DNA of 64,000 bases, taken from Astropecten irregularis (taxonomy: Eukaryota > Echinodermata > Asteroidea > Paxillosida > Astropectinidae). The notes below the pieces were generated by a model. That model saw nothing but the letters and a program-made list of their open reading frames with translations, searched no databases and was not told the origin of the DNA. The stretch is taken from contig OZ020264.1 of NCBI GenBank assembly GCA_963971285.1, forward strand, positions 12,104,431-12,168,430. The letters run 5' to 3'. Positions 12,701 through 24,654 of this stretch are shown here, in pieces. A program made the translations under genes and the position numbers. How positions within the stretch are numbered: position 1 is the first letter of the stretch; each line of letters begins with the position of its first letter.

Positions 12701-13367
12701 ACTTGCATTAACATTGAAAAGGAAAAGAATGTTAAAAAGCAAAATATTCATTAAAAAGTGATAAAAGATGATAATAAAAGAATTTATGGTGAGGTGAAAA
12801 ATGACTTGCAGGTTATAAAAACTGGAGAAAAAATCCTCTTAAATGAACGGAAACTTAATAATCTTATAGCCAAATCGGAAGTAGAATTTCGACCTGAAAA
12901 TGATATTCTTGTCCACATTCTTGGCCAAAAAACTGTTTCCTACTGAAACTTTCTTTCAACGACATTCTTGAAAGATAACTAGGGGGTAAAATTGCTAGCG
13001 AATAAAAAACCTTACATTATACGAATGACGTCATATTATTTGCCAGATTTGGTGACCCAACAATCCTTCCAAAAATGAAATTGAAAATGAAAACTTGTTG
13101 TTTTTCAAAACAAAATGTTGTTTTTAACGATCCCAAAATCGAAACTAGGTATTTTTTGTTTTGCGTCTATAGATCAGGTAACTTTGGTTGCTGGCCGCTG
13201 TTTACATTTCCCACGGTTTGGCTAAGGCGGTCGATACAATGATAAAATGGAGGGTACTTCACAGTGTTGTGAACAGCAAAAGGTGTGTGATGATCCTGCG
13301 TACCTACAATACCTATATTATTATACCTGACGCATAAATCAACATCATTAAAGCGGCACTCCAGGGG

Positions 13368-13802
13368 ACAATTTTACAACCCTGCTAAGCATATAAATTA
13401 TAAATTTAAATTATAAATTTCCTAAGCATGAAATTTCTGCCTCAATAAAAACAGCTAGAGTTGGAAGGGCCTGACGCGTTAATTTTGATCCTAGCAAGAT
13501 CCTGCTAGGATCGAACGCGTCAGGCCTTTCCAGTCTAAGCATTTTATAAATTTCAGGTCATTTTGGCTGATGAGCAGTTTGCAGCAGTTTATTACTTGTA
13601 TTGGGTTTATAAATAAACAACAGGATTAAACGAAGCCAAATTTCCATGTGTTATGATCGCTTGTGATTGTTCTTTGGCTGTTGTTCGCTGACCATGAATA
13701 TTATTAATGGAATTTCCAATGGTGATTTGTTTTATTGAGCAACTTTACTTTGTGTTAAGCAATTTGTTTTGTGCTTAACAGCTCCATGAAATTGACCCCA
13801 GT
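13368..13802 (+). repeat. Family D-prime repeat split by a family C insertion
   Basis: The left part (13368 to about 13450, 'aaccctgctaagcat' to 'aataaaaacag') and the right part (about 13618-13802, 'caggattaaacgaagcc' to CCATGAAATTGACCCC) match one continuous element seen intact at 33483-33722. The intervening 160 bp is a family C foldback. This is a nested insertion, so the C copy is the younger. Confidence 0.7.
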
Positions 13803-14399
13803 GGTTGACTTTGAGTTGCAGAGCTCTGTTTGGTATGTGGGCCAATTTCATGCAAAAGACACGACAAGCCCCTTTAAGATACCGGCTTAGATAAAACCCA
13901 TTTAATTGCCATTTATCACTTTATGGGGGAATTAATTTTAAAGGAAACTGCCCGGCCCGTTTCATACCTGTTATCAGACAAGGCGCCTCGACAAGTTCCC
14001 AGACAAGAAGACCTACGTGACGTGCAATATCTTTAAACAAGAACAATGAATCATTGTCTTTTATGTTTCATCGACAATCCAATGTAATTGACATTTTTTG
14101 ATTGATATCATTGTTTACAAGTCAAAATATAATCATTATTGCCAGCAGTTAATAAGAATATCCGCAAACCAAACCGCAAAGAGTCGTCGCGGATTTCTTT
14201 TAATTGCTTAAACAGCCGTCGGGTCCATGATAGGCGTTTCCAAGTTCATGAATAAAATCATTTAAAGTCACAACAGCTATACATTATAACCTGCAACCTA
14301 CTTATTTTGCGCAAACAAGTTGCCCCAAATTTATGAACTTTCTTAAATGCCTCTCAATTGCTTTTTTTTTTTACATGCCGTGATACAAACCAAAAACAA

Positions 14400-14742
14400 A
14401 ATTCCGGAGGTCGCTGGTTCGAATCCCGCTCCAGTCAATGTTTCTTTGTTCACTTTTCAAAAACAAAACGTACGGTTTTCTATGCTCCTTTGTAAATCTC
14501 CTTGTGAATGTTATGATCAGCAAACTTTGGACGAACATAAAGTCAAAAGCAGTAAACATCACATGAAAATTTGGTTGGTAAACCTGTTACCGTACGATCA
14601 AGGTTCAAGGAAGACTTTTCATGCTTAAGCAAACGTTTCATGCTTAAGCAAACTTGTCATGCTTAAGCAAACTTTTGTGCTTAAGCAAACTTTTCATGCT
14701 TAAGCAAACTTTTGTGCTTAAGCAGCTCTATGAAATTGGCTC
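14400..14742 (+). repeat. tRNA-like fragment plus family D repeat with GCTTAAGC expansion
   Basis: A box B fragment, GGTCGCTGGTTCGAATCCCG (14410-14430), is followed by a family D copy. Its 3' end is expanded into five or six tandem units of CATGCTTAAGCAAACTTTT (about 14615-14715). Other family D copies carry one or two such units. Confidence 0.75.
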
Positions 14743-15440
14743 TTGGAGACACATTGGGAATTTGTTTGATCTCCCCACGGGGATTTAAAAGTTGCTAAGT
14801 CGTTTATCCGACACAGATTTTGATAAAGTTTTATAAGCTGGCTCGTCCGGCCGGCTAGGCTGACTGTTTACTGTCTGTGTATTATTAAGGAGTGCCGGCC
14901 CGGGCTGCCAAACCTCATGGGTGAAGGCATCCACTCGTAGCCCACGGGCTCAGCGAGCCTGACACGCTTGACAGATACCGATGGAACAATGGTTTAGGCA
15001 CGTGCTACTCACAGGTAGCGCCGCCAACACGGCAACACCTCTGATCATAAGCTAAAACAGCCGATATGGAACAACTATGACCCAACAAAAAAATACCATT
15101 ACAACAACAGCATCTATTGTTATACGTCATCTCATTGATAAAAAGAATCCCCTCAAAACCTTTGACCAATCAGTGATAGCGTTACGCGTCACTTGGAGAC
15201 AGGCCGCGTGAGGTGTTTCCCACTCTCAACCAATCATGAGGCCCGTCTTATCACAGTGTGGAGGTCTCTCAATGCTTCTTTTATTATTTTGTTGGGGATT
15301 TTTTTTTCTGTCTGTGTGTGCCTTTACTGGGGTTCGTTCGTGCCCTCATATTTTTGGCATGCGTTGCGTGTGGCCCGATCGGCACACGGTACACGGGCAA
15401 TGAATGCATCGGAATTTTGGTAGGTAGTACGGGGGCCAGG

Positions 15441-15448
15441 CGTGGGAA
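15441..15448 (+). promoter_or_regulatory. CSL/Su(H)/RBPJ consensus site upstream of HesA
   Basis: CGTGGGAA, the high-affinity CSL motif, lies 348 bp upstream of the HesA ATG and about 235 bp upstream of its TATA-like box. HES genes are established Notch targets through such sites. A weaker TTTCCCACT and two CCAAT boxes lie at 15160-15235. Occupancy is inferred. Confidence 0.6.
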
Positions 15449-15680
15449 TTGTCACCAGCCAGACTTCACACGGACTGAGGTTATACACATACAAGGGGTT
15501 TATGAATGGTTACCCTTTCGGGGGGTTTTCAGGGGGAGAGGCCGGCCGGTCGCGAGCACGCACCCTTTTCAGTCTGCGTGCAAAATAACATCAGTCGTGC
15601 GTTTGTAACAGCAACCATAAATACCGCATTCCGATACAGGAACGTGGCATATATTATTGGGGCAAACTTTTAAACAATAA

Positions 15681-15688
15681 TATAAATA
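15681..15688 (+). promoter_or_regulatory. Candidate TATA box of HesA
   Basis: TATAAATA lies 108 bp before the HesA ATG. Transcription would start near 15711-15715 with a 5' UTR of about 80 nt. Compact TATA promoters are common in HES genes. No transcript evidence is available here. Confidence 0.5.
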
Positions 15689-15795
15689 CAGACAGAATAA
15701 TACTTTTTTGGGTCTGTTCGGCAAAGTGGTTGAATATCATGATGTCTGATCGATGAACTTGGTGACTTGATGACAACTTGCAAGGCTGGACAATC

Positions 15796-18700
15796 ATGGC
15801 TGAAGGAGACAATGTGCCCACGAGCCAAGAAAGACGCAAGGTAATTCTTGTTGTTTGTTTGTTTGTTGTTTTGTTGTCCTAAAAGTAAACAATCAATATA
15901 ATTTCGTAAACAATGTATAGGCATATAGGCTTAGGCAGCGCAGACGCGCATGACCGATGGTGCATAACTTCATCGCTTGAGACCGTTTGGAAGGTAGAAG
16001 ACCGTAACCTAACCTTTGACCTCGAAGTCATCCTGACATTTTAACATCAATATTACCTGACATGCTGTTTGTGTAAATCTTCTAAGTAGATGTAAAATAT
16101 ATTTAAAATGTAGGCCTTATGGCAATTTTTGATGGGGCCCAATTGTGTCGAGTACCGCCACGGGAATTGTACGGCGGTCGTCGGTACGCACGTACCGGTG
16201 TGGTTTGAACTTGGATATGACGGGTGACCGGCGCATGACTGCATGGCAGAAGTTCAACATGGCGTCACTTTCCCTTGAAATTTGACTCCCTTTCCTCTGA
16301 ATGAAACACGCGTCCTTATTGGACGGACGGTATTACTGTCGCACTCCTCTCGTGGGTACACGAGCCAATGAGATCCATTGTTTTAACGGGAGCAAGAACA
16401 GTTTGGGGGAAGTTACACAAAATAGTTCAGATTCGGGGGAAACTTTCTGGGACGGCCCGGCTTGATTGTCAAATTTTGCCGTGGGTTTGGTTATCGAAGA
16501 CTTCCAAACAAGTTTGCCAAAAATTGAAACAACCGACACGAAATACAGTATTTATCCAGGGAAGCGTAAAACCAAAATGACCCAAAACAACTTTTGATCT
16601 TCGGAAGATCAAAGATAAATTGGTGAAAAGATTTACAACAGTGAGCGCTCTTCACTGTTAGTTTTTTTAAAGGGTGGGCACCGTATGGGACTGGGAATTT
16701 CACAGATGACTGTTACTGTATCTTTTTTGATATTTATGCCCATGAATCTGCATTTCTTTGACCAATACCACAGAATGAACTCAATGAAGTTACCTTTAAA
16801 CAGGTGGTTTTCATGGTTAATGTTCTAAAAGTATTTATTTGGTAGTCCCCTTCTGTGTTCGGTTTGGCTTCCGTGATAATGTCTGCAATAAGTATCCTAC
16901 AAAGTAGAATTAAGTTACTTAAACCATCCCTCCTACCTATAGAACTCTTAACCTGGTGAACTAAATGTTTCCTTCAGTTCTGTGACGTCATTGTCCCCCA
17001 GGCAGATGTCAAATAACCTATCTTCGGCTCGATTGTGTCGCCCAGAATCGAAGGCCTTCTTAGCGCTTCCCCGAGTGGCATGTATAGCCTTGTGTGAATT
17101 GACAAGCATCTCCACTTGAATGCATTTTCACTTAAAATCGTCCAAACTTTGGGAGACAGTTACTGACCAATTACAGGGAGTTTGGCATGTCATGTATGTT
17201 ACATGAAGGCCACTAGTATTATTATGCCAGTATAGTTTATACACACAGCACAAATGAGTTAGTGTGTACATTAATTGTTTCGGATTCTGACATTCACTTC
17301 AGGGTGTCCGAAATTTGGGCCATGATTCTGCAACATTGCCTTACCTTTTGGCCTCATATGGGGGGGGGGGGGGGGCGCCCTAATCGACGCCATCTTTGAA
17401 GTGCAAAAATAACGTCATGCCCAAAATGTTAAAAAAAATCCTAAGTTAGGCCTATGCATTACAATTTACTACATTTTGTAAATACACTAATTGAATGTAA
17501 CTTTATCGATTCAGGAAAAAAGACACAGGTTTTCTGACTTGTAGCCCAAAGATGGCGCAGGATAGGGCGCCCTCACACGAACAGTTTAGTTGCAAGGGGT
17601 TTTTTAGCAGACGGTCGATATGCAAACCTGTTTTCTGTTTGAAGAAAGAGGAAAATGACCCAGAAAAAAAGGTAACAATTGGTGGTTTTTCACAGAAACA
17701 CTTGCCCACGGGTGAAATAAACGGTGCCACAGCGCCCCACTCGCTAAACCGCACGCCCAGCCACACTGTAGGGGAATGACCCAGATTGAAAAGTCTAAAT
17801 TGTTTTTCCTACTCACTTCGAATAAATTTGCAGTCGTCCAAGCCCCTGATGGAGAAGAGAAGACGGGCCCGCATCAACGAGTGCCTGGGCGAGCTGCAGG
17901 GCATCCTGGAGGTAGTCAACGGGCAGAGCGAGGTTAGTATCCAAACAACTCTCGGTATAACGAGCATTACAACCGGATACAACGCTCCTATACAGAGGGA
18001 AGTCAAAAAGAAGTTGACCGGGATTGGTGATATTTTTCAAAGGAAGGGAATAACACTCAAAAGTTAATCAAAGCATATATTTAACAAGCACTCTCTCCTG
18101 CTTGTTAGACAAAAAGAATGAAACAAATTGATCATTCCTAAGGGGAGTTATGTCTACTTTAAAGGTAGTATCATACTTTGGTTTTTGTCAAAGAAATACA
18201 GATTCATGGGCAAAAATATAAAGGAAGATACAGTAACAGTCATCTGTAAAAATTTCAGTCCCATACGGTGCCACTTTTTGAGAAAATCGTTAAAAACGGC
18301 ACAGTATTTCTTAAGTCTTTTCTCTTTTATTTTTGATCTGTTAAAAGATCAAAAAGATTTTCGGTCGTTGTTCTACTCATTTCGGAATAAGTACACCATT
18401 TCAGGCGGAAATATTTTAACGGTAGGTTTCTACCAGCACCATCTTCATACCCTGAAAGTTATACGTAAATCTGTGAACATGTTTGTATGGGTATGTTACA
18501 AATCCTGTATTGTGCCTTTGGCTGGGGAAGTTTTCCCACGATGCAAGGCATTTGGTTTCTTACCAAAGTATTATACTATATACCTTTAAAGTACTGTAAG
18601 CCCAAGTTCAACCCAATGACATTTTAACGTGAGAAATATCACCCACTTAAAACGCTTGCCCGTTTCATGCCCTAACATGTTGATTCAGCACTACAAAATG

Positions 18701-21700
18701 TACATCTGTGTAACCCACATACAGAAGCTGGTTGGTAACGAAAACGTGGGACAATTGTCATTGATTTATCTTATCACAAAAGTCTATTTGAAAACGAAAA
18801 ACAAATGTCTGAAAACATGTTGGCACATGTCGACCCAAGGGCCATATATACTCCTTGCATCATTCCACCAGTTTGGGAAATTTCGTGACCTCGTCGAGGT
18901 TGTTGGTAGATAAAAAAAAAAACTGGGACAATTTTCAGGGCGACATTATCTGCTGCCGTGATTGCGCCGATAATGTAGAGGGGGGAAATTTGCTCAGGTG
19001 CGGCGTGGGAACAAGATCGTGCCGGCTCGGTGCCGCACGGTTTCAGCGCGTGGTGAAGTTTGATTAAAGGTACCGTCAGATGGTGATGATAGAAACATAC
19101 CGTTCAAATTTGTCTGCCTGAAATGCTGTATTTATCAAGAAAAGTAAAACCAATGAGCAAAAACAATTTTGATCTTTTGAAGATCAAAAATAACGGTGAA
19201 ACGATTTTTGAAATAATGTGGCCGTTTTTCACTGTTTTCTCAACAAGTGGGCACCGTATGGGACTGCGAATTTCACAGATGACTGTTACTGAATCTTGCG
19301 TGATATTTATGCCCATGAATCTGCAATTCTTTGACAAAAACCAAAGTGTGACGTTACCTTTAAAGCCACGTCGTCATTGTATGCACATAGCGTTACGCCT
19401 TAGCGCTCACTTACGGCCATATAGCTGTCAACTTTTGATACAAAAACTGCCGTGACGGATTTTCACGGCAACGGTGTCAAAATTGGCGCCACAAAAGTCA
19501 CCCTTTTGCTCTGTATTGTGTTCCACAGACGGTATATAGTTACATTTTTTCAAAGAGAAAACAAATTCAGAATGGTTAAAAAGTTGCTTTTTGCTGTCAA
19601 ATCAACAAGTAGGCCTGAACGCGCTCACGTATAGGCTTAGTATTTGATTGGCGTAAACATACGTAGTTAGATTGGGGATTTGAATTCGCTCTCCGAGTAA
19701 AAGGGGATTCGGTTTGTAAATTAAGGGCACCCCAGTGTCAAACTGAAATGTATGGGCCCTACTAAAACAGTGCACTGAGGCAGTGACCAGGGACACCAAG
19801 GTAACGACCACGGTCACCAAGGCAATCGGACCAGGGTCACCATCCAAGGCAATGACCAAGGGCATCAAGGCAATGAATGACCAGGGGCACCAAGGCAATG
19901 ACCAAGGGCACCAAGGTAATGACAAACTCACCAAGGCAATGACCAGGGGCACCAAAGTAATGACCAGAGGCTAGGCAATGAACAGGGGCAACCAAGGCAA
20001 TGACCAGGGGCACTAAGACAGTTTCGCCAAGCAACTAACATAATGCCACACAAACCAGGGAGTACATTTGGTTCTAATAAAATTGGTCACATCTTGTAAA
20101 AACCCATAATCTTTATTTCATAGGCACCTCCCGGGCACTCTAAGCGGGAGAAAGCTGAAATTCTGGAGCAGACGGTGGAACTCGTGAAACGTCTACGGCA
20201 CCAAGACCCAAGAGGTAGGTTAGATAACAAGGTTCCTGTTCAAATAAGGTTCCTGTTATAAAACGTTTCCTGTTATATAACGTTTTCTGTTATAAAACGT
20301 TACCAGTTATAAAACGTTTCCTGTTATAAAACGTTTCCTGTTATAACAAGGTTCCTGCTACTAGTAAAAGTTTCCAGTTATAAAAAGGTTCCTGCTTTAA
20401 AACGTTTCCTGTTATGGCAAGGTTCCTGTCATAAAACGTTTCCTGTTATGGCAAGGTTCCTGTTATAAAACGTTTTTTACCAGTTATAAAACGTTTCCTG
20501 TTATAAAACAATTTTTACCAGTTATAAAACGTTTCCTGTTATAACAAGGTTCCTGCTACTAGTAAAAGTTTCCTGTTATAAAAAGGTTCCTGCTATAAAA
20601 CGTTTCCTATTATAACAAGGTTCCTGCTATAAAACGTTTCCTGTTATAACAAGGTTCCTGCTATAAAACGTTTCCTGTTATAACAAGGTTCCTGCTATAA
20701 AACGTTTCCTATTATAACAAGGTTCCTGCTATAAAACGTTTCCTGTTATGGCAAGGTTCCTGTTATAAAACGTTTCATGTTATAGCAAGGTTTCTGACAT
20801 AACAAGTTTCCTGTACAAGGTTTCTGATACATGTAATAACAAGGTAATTCCTGATAATTAAAACAAGGTTCATGATATCACAAGGTTACTGCTAAAACAA
20901 GGTTCCTGTTATAAAAGGGCTCCTGTCATAACGAGGTTCCTACAAAGTTCCACTAACCTCGTATTGGAGGTTTGGCTAAAGTCACATTATAGTATTACAA
21001 ACATTAGACTGTTCTGGGTACAACCTCTTCCAAACATTTTTTTCTCGATCAATAGTTGTCATGATTCGCTATCACGAAATAAATCATTAATTGCAACAAT
21101 CACTGATTCTCACTCGAATGACCAACCCCCAAATCAGCAATTTTCCCAGTACATGGGGTAACGGCCCAAGTGCCCCCTCAACGTTCCTTATCGCTCATAC
21201 TTCTCGGAGAAAGAACAGAGTTGAATCGCAAACCTTGCTGAATAAACAGAAGTCCATGATAGCACGAATGAAGAGTCCTTCCTTCCTTCATGGTGATAGC
21301 TAGCTAAGCACGGATTGGCTGATATCAGAACCCAGAGTTCCTTGACAAACATGGGGGCGGTTGCCACGTGATCTCCTTGGAGCTCTCAGAATGGCTGACC
21401 TCAAGCGCTGACTAAAAATCCACTTATATCAACTGTCTTGAAATCTTGGAATCCCCGCGGCGTGAAGGACGTCTTATCTCCCACCTTTTCATCTTAACAT
21501 TCTTTCCCCTGGATCCTATTGACTTCTTCTGACCGGCTGATCTCTTCGCTCGGCGTTCTAATCTTGTTGGCCTCAAAATCTGTGCAAATCACTTGTCCGC
21601 TGGTTCGGCCTTCGTCGTGTAAAGTCGGTGGCTCCAATTGGTCTGTTTGTGCCTGTTTTGTCTTTTTGAGGTAGCAGATTCTTTTGAGATGATTTTGGAA

Positions 21701-24654
21701 TTCTTTATTGGCCACGTGAATCCCAGAAGTCACGTATTTTGGGGGACAACAATTGAAGAATCAACGGCGAGTTATCTCTCAGACCTTCACGGGTCCGGAC
21801 GGCTCTATCCGTGAAGGCCAGGCCGGTTGAGTGTACCTCAATAACCCCTCAGGAGATAAATGACGAAGCTGGTATAAGCCTTCAAGAAAGCTTGTTCGTC
21901 ATTGAAGATTGTATTGACCATATATCTTTCGCAGGAGTTATTCGATTAGAATTGTAATTTTCACGATATACATGGACAGAATCTTCATCTGATAATATAT
22001 GACAAATGAAATTGATGAGGACAAAAAGCCCAAAAGGCTGCATCCGAGTCTAGGTCTAGGTCTTCGCTCCGTTGGCAATACCAGAGACACTAAGACAATA
22101 CACCTAGCCCTAGCTCTGGAAGCCCGTTTTGGAAATCGACACGGCTTAAATTAGAGCAGCGTCCTCAGTCCATTTTGACGTCCTCCATTTTGAAAACTGC
22201 CCTCTGGCGACGAAAATAAGACGCCCAAAATTCCGCTGCACTTTTTCGTCACCGTTGGTTCGCCTTGCAGTTATATTATGCAATCATTTTTGAGATCAAA
22301 ACTGTTTTCGGTCGTTGTTTTATACTAATTTCTGGATAAATACAGCATTTCAGGCGGAAAAATGTTAACAGTATGTTTCTACCAGCACCGTCTTAGACAT
22401 AAAACTGTGAAAATGTTCTGTTTTGGTACGTTACCAATCCTGTAATGTACCTTTAAATCAACAATTTTTTCTGCATAATCAAAAAGAACAATACAATAAT
22501 GCGAATCACGTCACTGCTCTAAAATAATAACGAACACGACGAATTATAACAATAGGATTAACTGAATCGGATTTTGTGTGCTCAGCTCATGTGATTTTCA
22601 ATCTTAATCCCCAGATTACCAGATAAAACGGATAGTTTTAAGTTTATCGGATTAACGCTGTTTGTCCACATTATCAAACAGGACAATGCTGTTTTGATTG
22701 ACGCAACGAATACAGACCATTGAGCTCTGTGGTAGAGTCAACCCTCGCGTGCCTTTAGTGAAACGGTGCCCGTGCAAGCGCTAACTTGAATTACGCCCCT
22801 AATTCCATTCCAACTTCTGATGCCAATGAAAAAGAAAAATCAGACAATTTGAAATTGGAATCTTTCTTTGTTAGTTCATTGGATTAGATTTCCAATAACT
22901 TCAAGTTTCAGCAGTTCACTATATCGTTCTTTACTCTTTTTGCCTTAGCGTTTTTGCGCCCCGAAAATGTGGCCGGCGCCCATGGCACGTTGCCCCTTTG
23001 CCCCCTCGATATGCCCCGGTTCGTGCTGGCGACTTGTGGCAAGAGATTTCATCTTTATATTCTATTCGTTGTCCGTTCAGAAGACGGTGTTAACATTACA
23101 CTGAGGTCGATTTCACGAAGCCCTACGATTCATCGCAACTCTAGTTACGAAGGATAACCCATCATGTCCTACCTAGGGCTGCAATGCATCGTAACTCCTA
23201 CGATTTATATTAAGTTACGATGAGTTTGGTGAAATCGACCCTTGAAGGTGTAAAGTAAAACTTTAAACCCAATCTTCAAGAATACTGTTGACACTGGGCG
23301 ATTTAGTCAAAATGCCAACACCACTAGTGATGTTTGGCGTTGTTGTCTTTGCATGGTTTTCTAAAATTGAAAATGAATTTGATTTCTCTGAATTATTTTT
23401 GCAGGAATCGCAAACGCAGAGCCGGTCCCGCAGGCGCAGTACCGTGCTGGCTTCAACGAGTGTCTCAGTCAAGTCAACCGGTTCATGGATTCCAACAACA
23501 GCGCCCTCAACGCCGAAACGCGCTCGGGGCTTCTCAACCACCTGGCAGGCACGCTGCGATCGTCCGTCAGTTTTAACAGCGACGGTCGTGAGATTGCCGT
23601 GGACGGGCCGGTAGGTGCCCCGTCCTCGCGAGGGAGTTACCCCGGGGAGGTGATCGGGATCGGGCCGGTGGCGGCCCCGGGAAGCTCGGTCACTGCTGCC
23701 GGTAACCACCACCATCTCAGGCCTGCTCTGGAGCGCCGTGCTTGTCCACCGTTAGCACCGGGGCCTTCGCAGCTAGTGACAGCTATAACCGCACCACCAC
23801 CACCACCACCCCTACCGAGGGCTAGCGTTCCACCCTTAGCCCTGGCTCCACCACCCACCGCTTCAAACCAAAGCCCACAAGTTAGCAAGGCTGACGTCCT
23901 AGCAATACAACAGAGGGTAGGCGAGCCACCGACAGCCCAGATTCAGCAAGCACAGCCCCCTCCAGCCTCCTCGGGGGTAACCCTCGCCGTGAATGCCCAG
24001 TCGGCACCCGGTGCTGCTGCTGGTCATGTCGCCCTGGTCCTACCGGCTCAGCTCCTGAGCTCGCTGGTCGGTGGCCAGTTCACCACAGGGCAGGTCATTC
24101 CCCTGTACCAGCAGCCCCAGGCCAACACCCCTATGATCGGTGGTCAACAACTACAGTCTTCCGGGGCGTCGGTTGTACTTCCAGCTGGGTCAAATGTTGC
24201 AGGCGGGGCCTATTCCAGCCCTACCCCCCTGGGGGAAGTTACCAAAGTCAACGCCCAGTGTGTGACCACCCCAATCAGTAGTGCAGGATCGGGGCAGATA
24301 TTTATTGTCCCCGCCCCCAGCTTTGGATATGCCCCACCCACTGTCCCAGTCCCTGTCAACGGAGTCGTGGAGTCACCGCCCTCCTCCACGCCCAACAACA
24401 CGAGACGAGAGACTGGCCCCGCCCTGAGCCCACCAGTAGCAGCCCCTTCAAGCCTGGTTGCCGTGGAAACCAGAGGCCAAAATGGCGTCGTCTACGCCCC
24501 AGCTTCGCTCCCCATGCATCTGTATGTTTCTCCCTCTGCGTACAGTGGGGGCGCTAGCGGCCCGTTCGCAAATGGGCATCCCTTGCCCAACAGTCCTTCA
24601 TTGGCCCTGGGTCCTCACTGGAGACCATGGGGCTGGGAACCAGACCAAAGATAG
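15796..24654 (+). CDS. HES-family bHLH-Orange transcriptional repressor 'HesA', complete, 4 exons
   Basis: Exons 15796-15840, 17834-17932, 20124-20214, 23405-24654; phases agree, giving 494 aa. The short first exon encodes 15 residues ending ERRK, the usual HES exon-1 boundary. The bHLH spans about 16-76, with basic region SSKPLMEKRRRARINE keeping the HES-diagnostic proline and helix 2 EKAEILEQTVELV. The Orange domain is about 89-125 (YRAGFNECLSQVNRFM). A tail of about 350 residues rich in Pro, Ala, Gln, Gly and Ser follows. WRPW, the Groucho/TLE-recruiting motif, is at 484-487 but is followed by GWEPDQR. The protein should be a nuclear, dimerising, Notch-responsive repressor. HES proteins are usually 200-350 aa, so this one is long. 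I cannot assign it to one vertebrate HES; the ECLGELQ/REKAEILE divergence hints at a fast-evolving or HES6-like lineage. Confidence 0.93.
16545..16800 (-). repeat. Family A MITE in HesA intron 1
   Basis: Inverted copy from 'acagtatttatccagggaag' to AAGTTACCTTTAAA, with 'tcttcggaagatcaaa' as its internal palindrome. The remainder of intron 1 (15841-17833) holds poly-G at 17360-17375 and otherwise unique DNA. The open frames near 17.5-17.8 kb on both strands match no family I know. Confidence 0.8.
17360..17375 (+). repeat. Poly-G tract of 16
   Basis: Uninterrupted G run in HesA intron 1, about 460 bp before the bHLH exon. Confidence 0.85.
18159..18589 (+). repeat. Family A MITE, apparently full length
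   Basis: TTAA at 18159-18162 and 18586-18589 flank an element with inverted ends AGGTAGTATCATACTTTGG and CCAAAGTATTATACTATATACCT. Its centre has the palindrome GATCTGTTAAAAGATC. TTAA target duplications are typical of piggyBac-type mobilisation; no transposase is present here. Near its right end TTCCCACG (18533-18540) forms a CSL consensus on the minus strand. Confidence 0.85.
19004..19011 (+). promoter_or_regulatory. CSL consensus site in HesA intron 2
   Basis: CGTGGGAA in a short GC-rich, CpG-containing patch (18950-19060) that matches none of the repeat families, which makes it a better enhancer candidate than the MITE-borne copies. Confidence 0.45.
19064..19364 (-). repeat. Family A MITE in HesA intron 2
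   Basis: It runs from TTAAAGGTACC to GTTACCTTTAAAG and contains TTTTGATCTTTTGAAGATCA. It lies opposite in orientation to the full copy 500 bp upstream. Confidence 0.8.
19791..20034 (+). repeat. Minisatellite 1, unit near ACCAAGGCAATGACCAGGGGC
   Basis: About 12 imperfect units of 18-24 bp such as CAAGGCAATGACCAGGGGCA. It ends 89 bp before HesA exon 3. The repetitive proteins it encodes in both strands (GHQGND- or PLVIALV-type) are by-products of the repeat. Confidence 0.9.
20222..20950 (+). repeat. Minisatellite 2, unit near GTTTCCTGTTATAAAAC
   Basis: About 40 units of 17-18 bp alternating between GTTCCTGCTATAAAAC-like and GTTTCCTGTTATAACAAG-like forms. It begins about 10 bp after the HesA exon 3 donor site and drifts at its right end. 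It has no CRISPR-like unique spacers. Confidence 0.92.
20951..23404. other. Remainder of HesA intron 3
   Basis: It holds a truncated family A copy (22288-22460), a family B palindrome (23103-23243), and otherwise AT-rich or moderately GC-rich unique DNA with no supported gene. The last 160 bp before exon 4 are free of recognisable repeats. Confidence 0.6.
23103..23243 (+). repeat. Family B palindromic element
   Basis: It runs from GGTCGATTTCACGAAGCCCT to GATGAGTTTGGTGAAATCGA, 162 bp before HesA exon 4. Confidence 0.85.

Larger units (their letters stand above)
8616..15795. other. Intergenic region between LPCAT3 and HesA start codons (head to head)
   Basis: This 7.2 kb separates two divergently transcribed genes and presumably holds both promoters. 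It contains a family E copy (8852-9055), a family F copy (9690-9925), G-rich DNA (10445-10480), a family A copy (10786-11190), poly-G (11331-11352), family C foldback pieces, a nested repeat (13368-13802), a family D copy (14480-14742), and CSL motifs at 12409, 13208 and 15441. I see no gene. The stretches at 9060-9690, 9930-10440, 11450-12400 and 13803-14400 show only AT-rich unique DNA and small decayed repeats. Confidence 0.7.

Noticed and set aside
15193..15608. Open frames of 76 and 116 codons upstream of HesA
   Set aside because: They overlap in different frames in CpG-rich promoter DNA and show no domain or splice signals.
19602..20034. Repetitive open frames (PLVIALV-type on minus, GHQGND-type on plus)
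   Set aside because: They are translations of minisatellite 1 in different frames. No start context, splice sites or non-repeat sequence supports a gene.
20222..20950. CRISPR-like array
   Set aside because: The repeat units are contiguous and similar throughout with no unique spacers, and the DNA is eukaryotic intron. It is a minisatellite.
23263..24401. Minus-strand open frames opposite HesA exon 4
   Set aside because: They are shadows of a GC-rich coding exon; the plus strand carries the Orange domain and WRPW.
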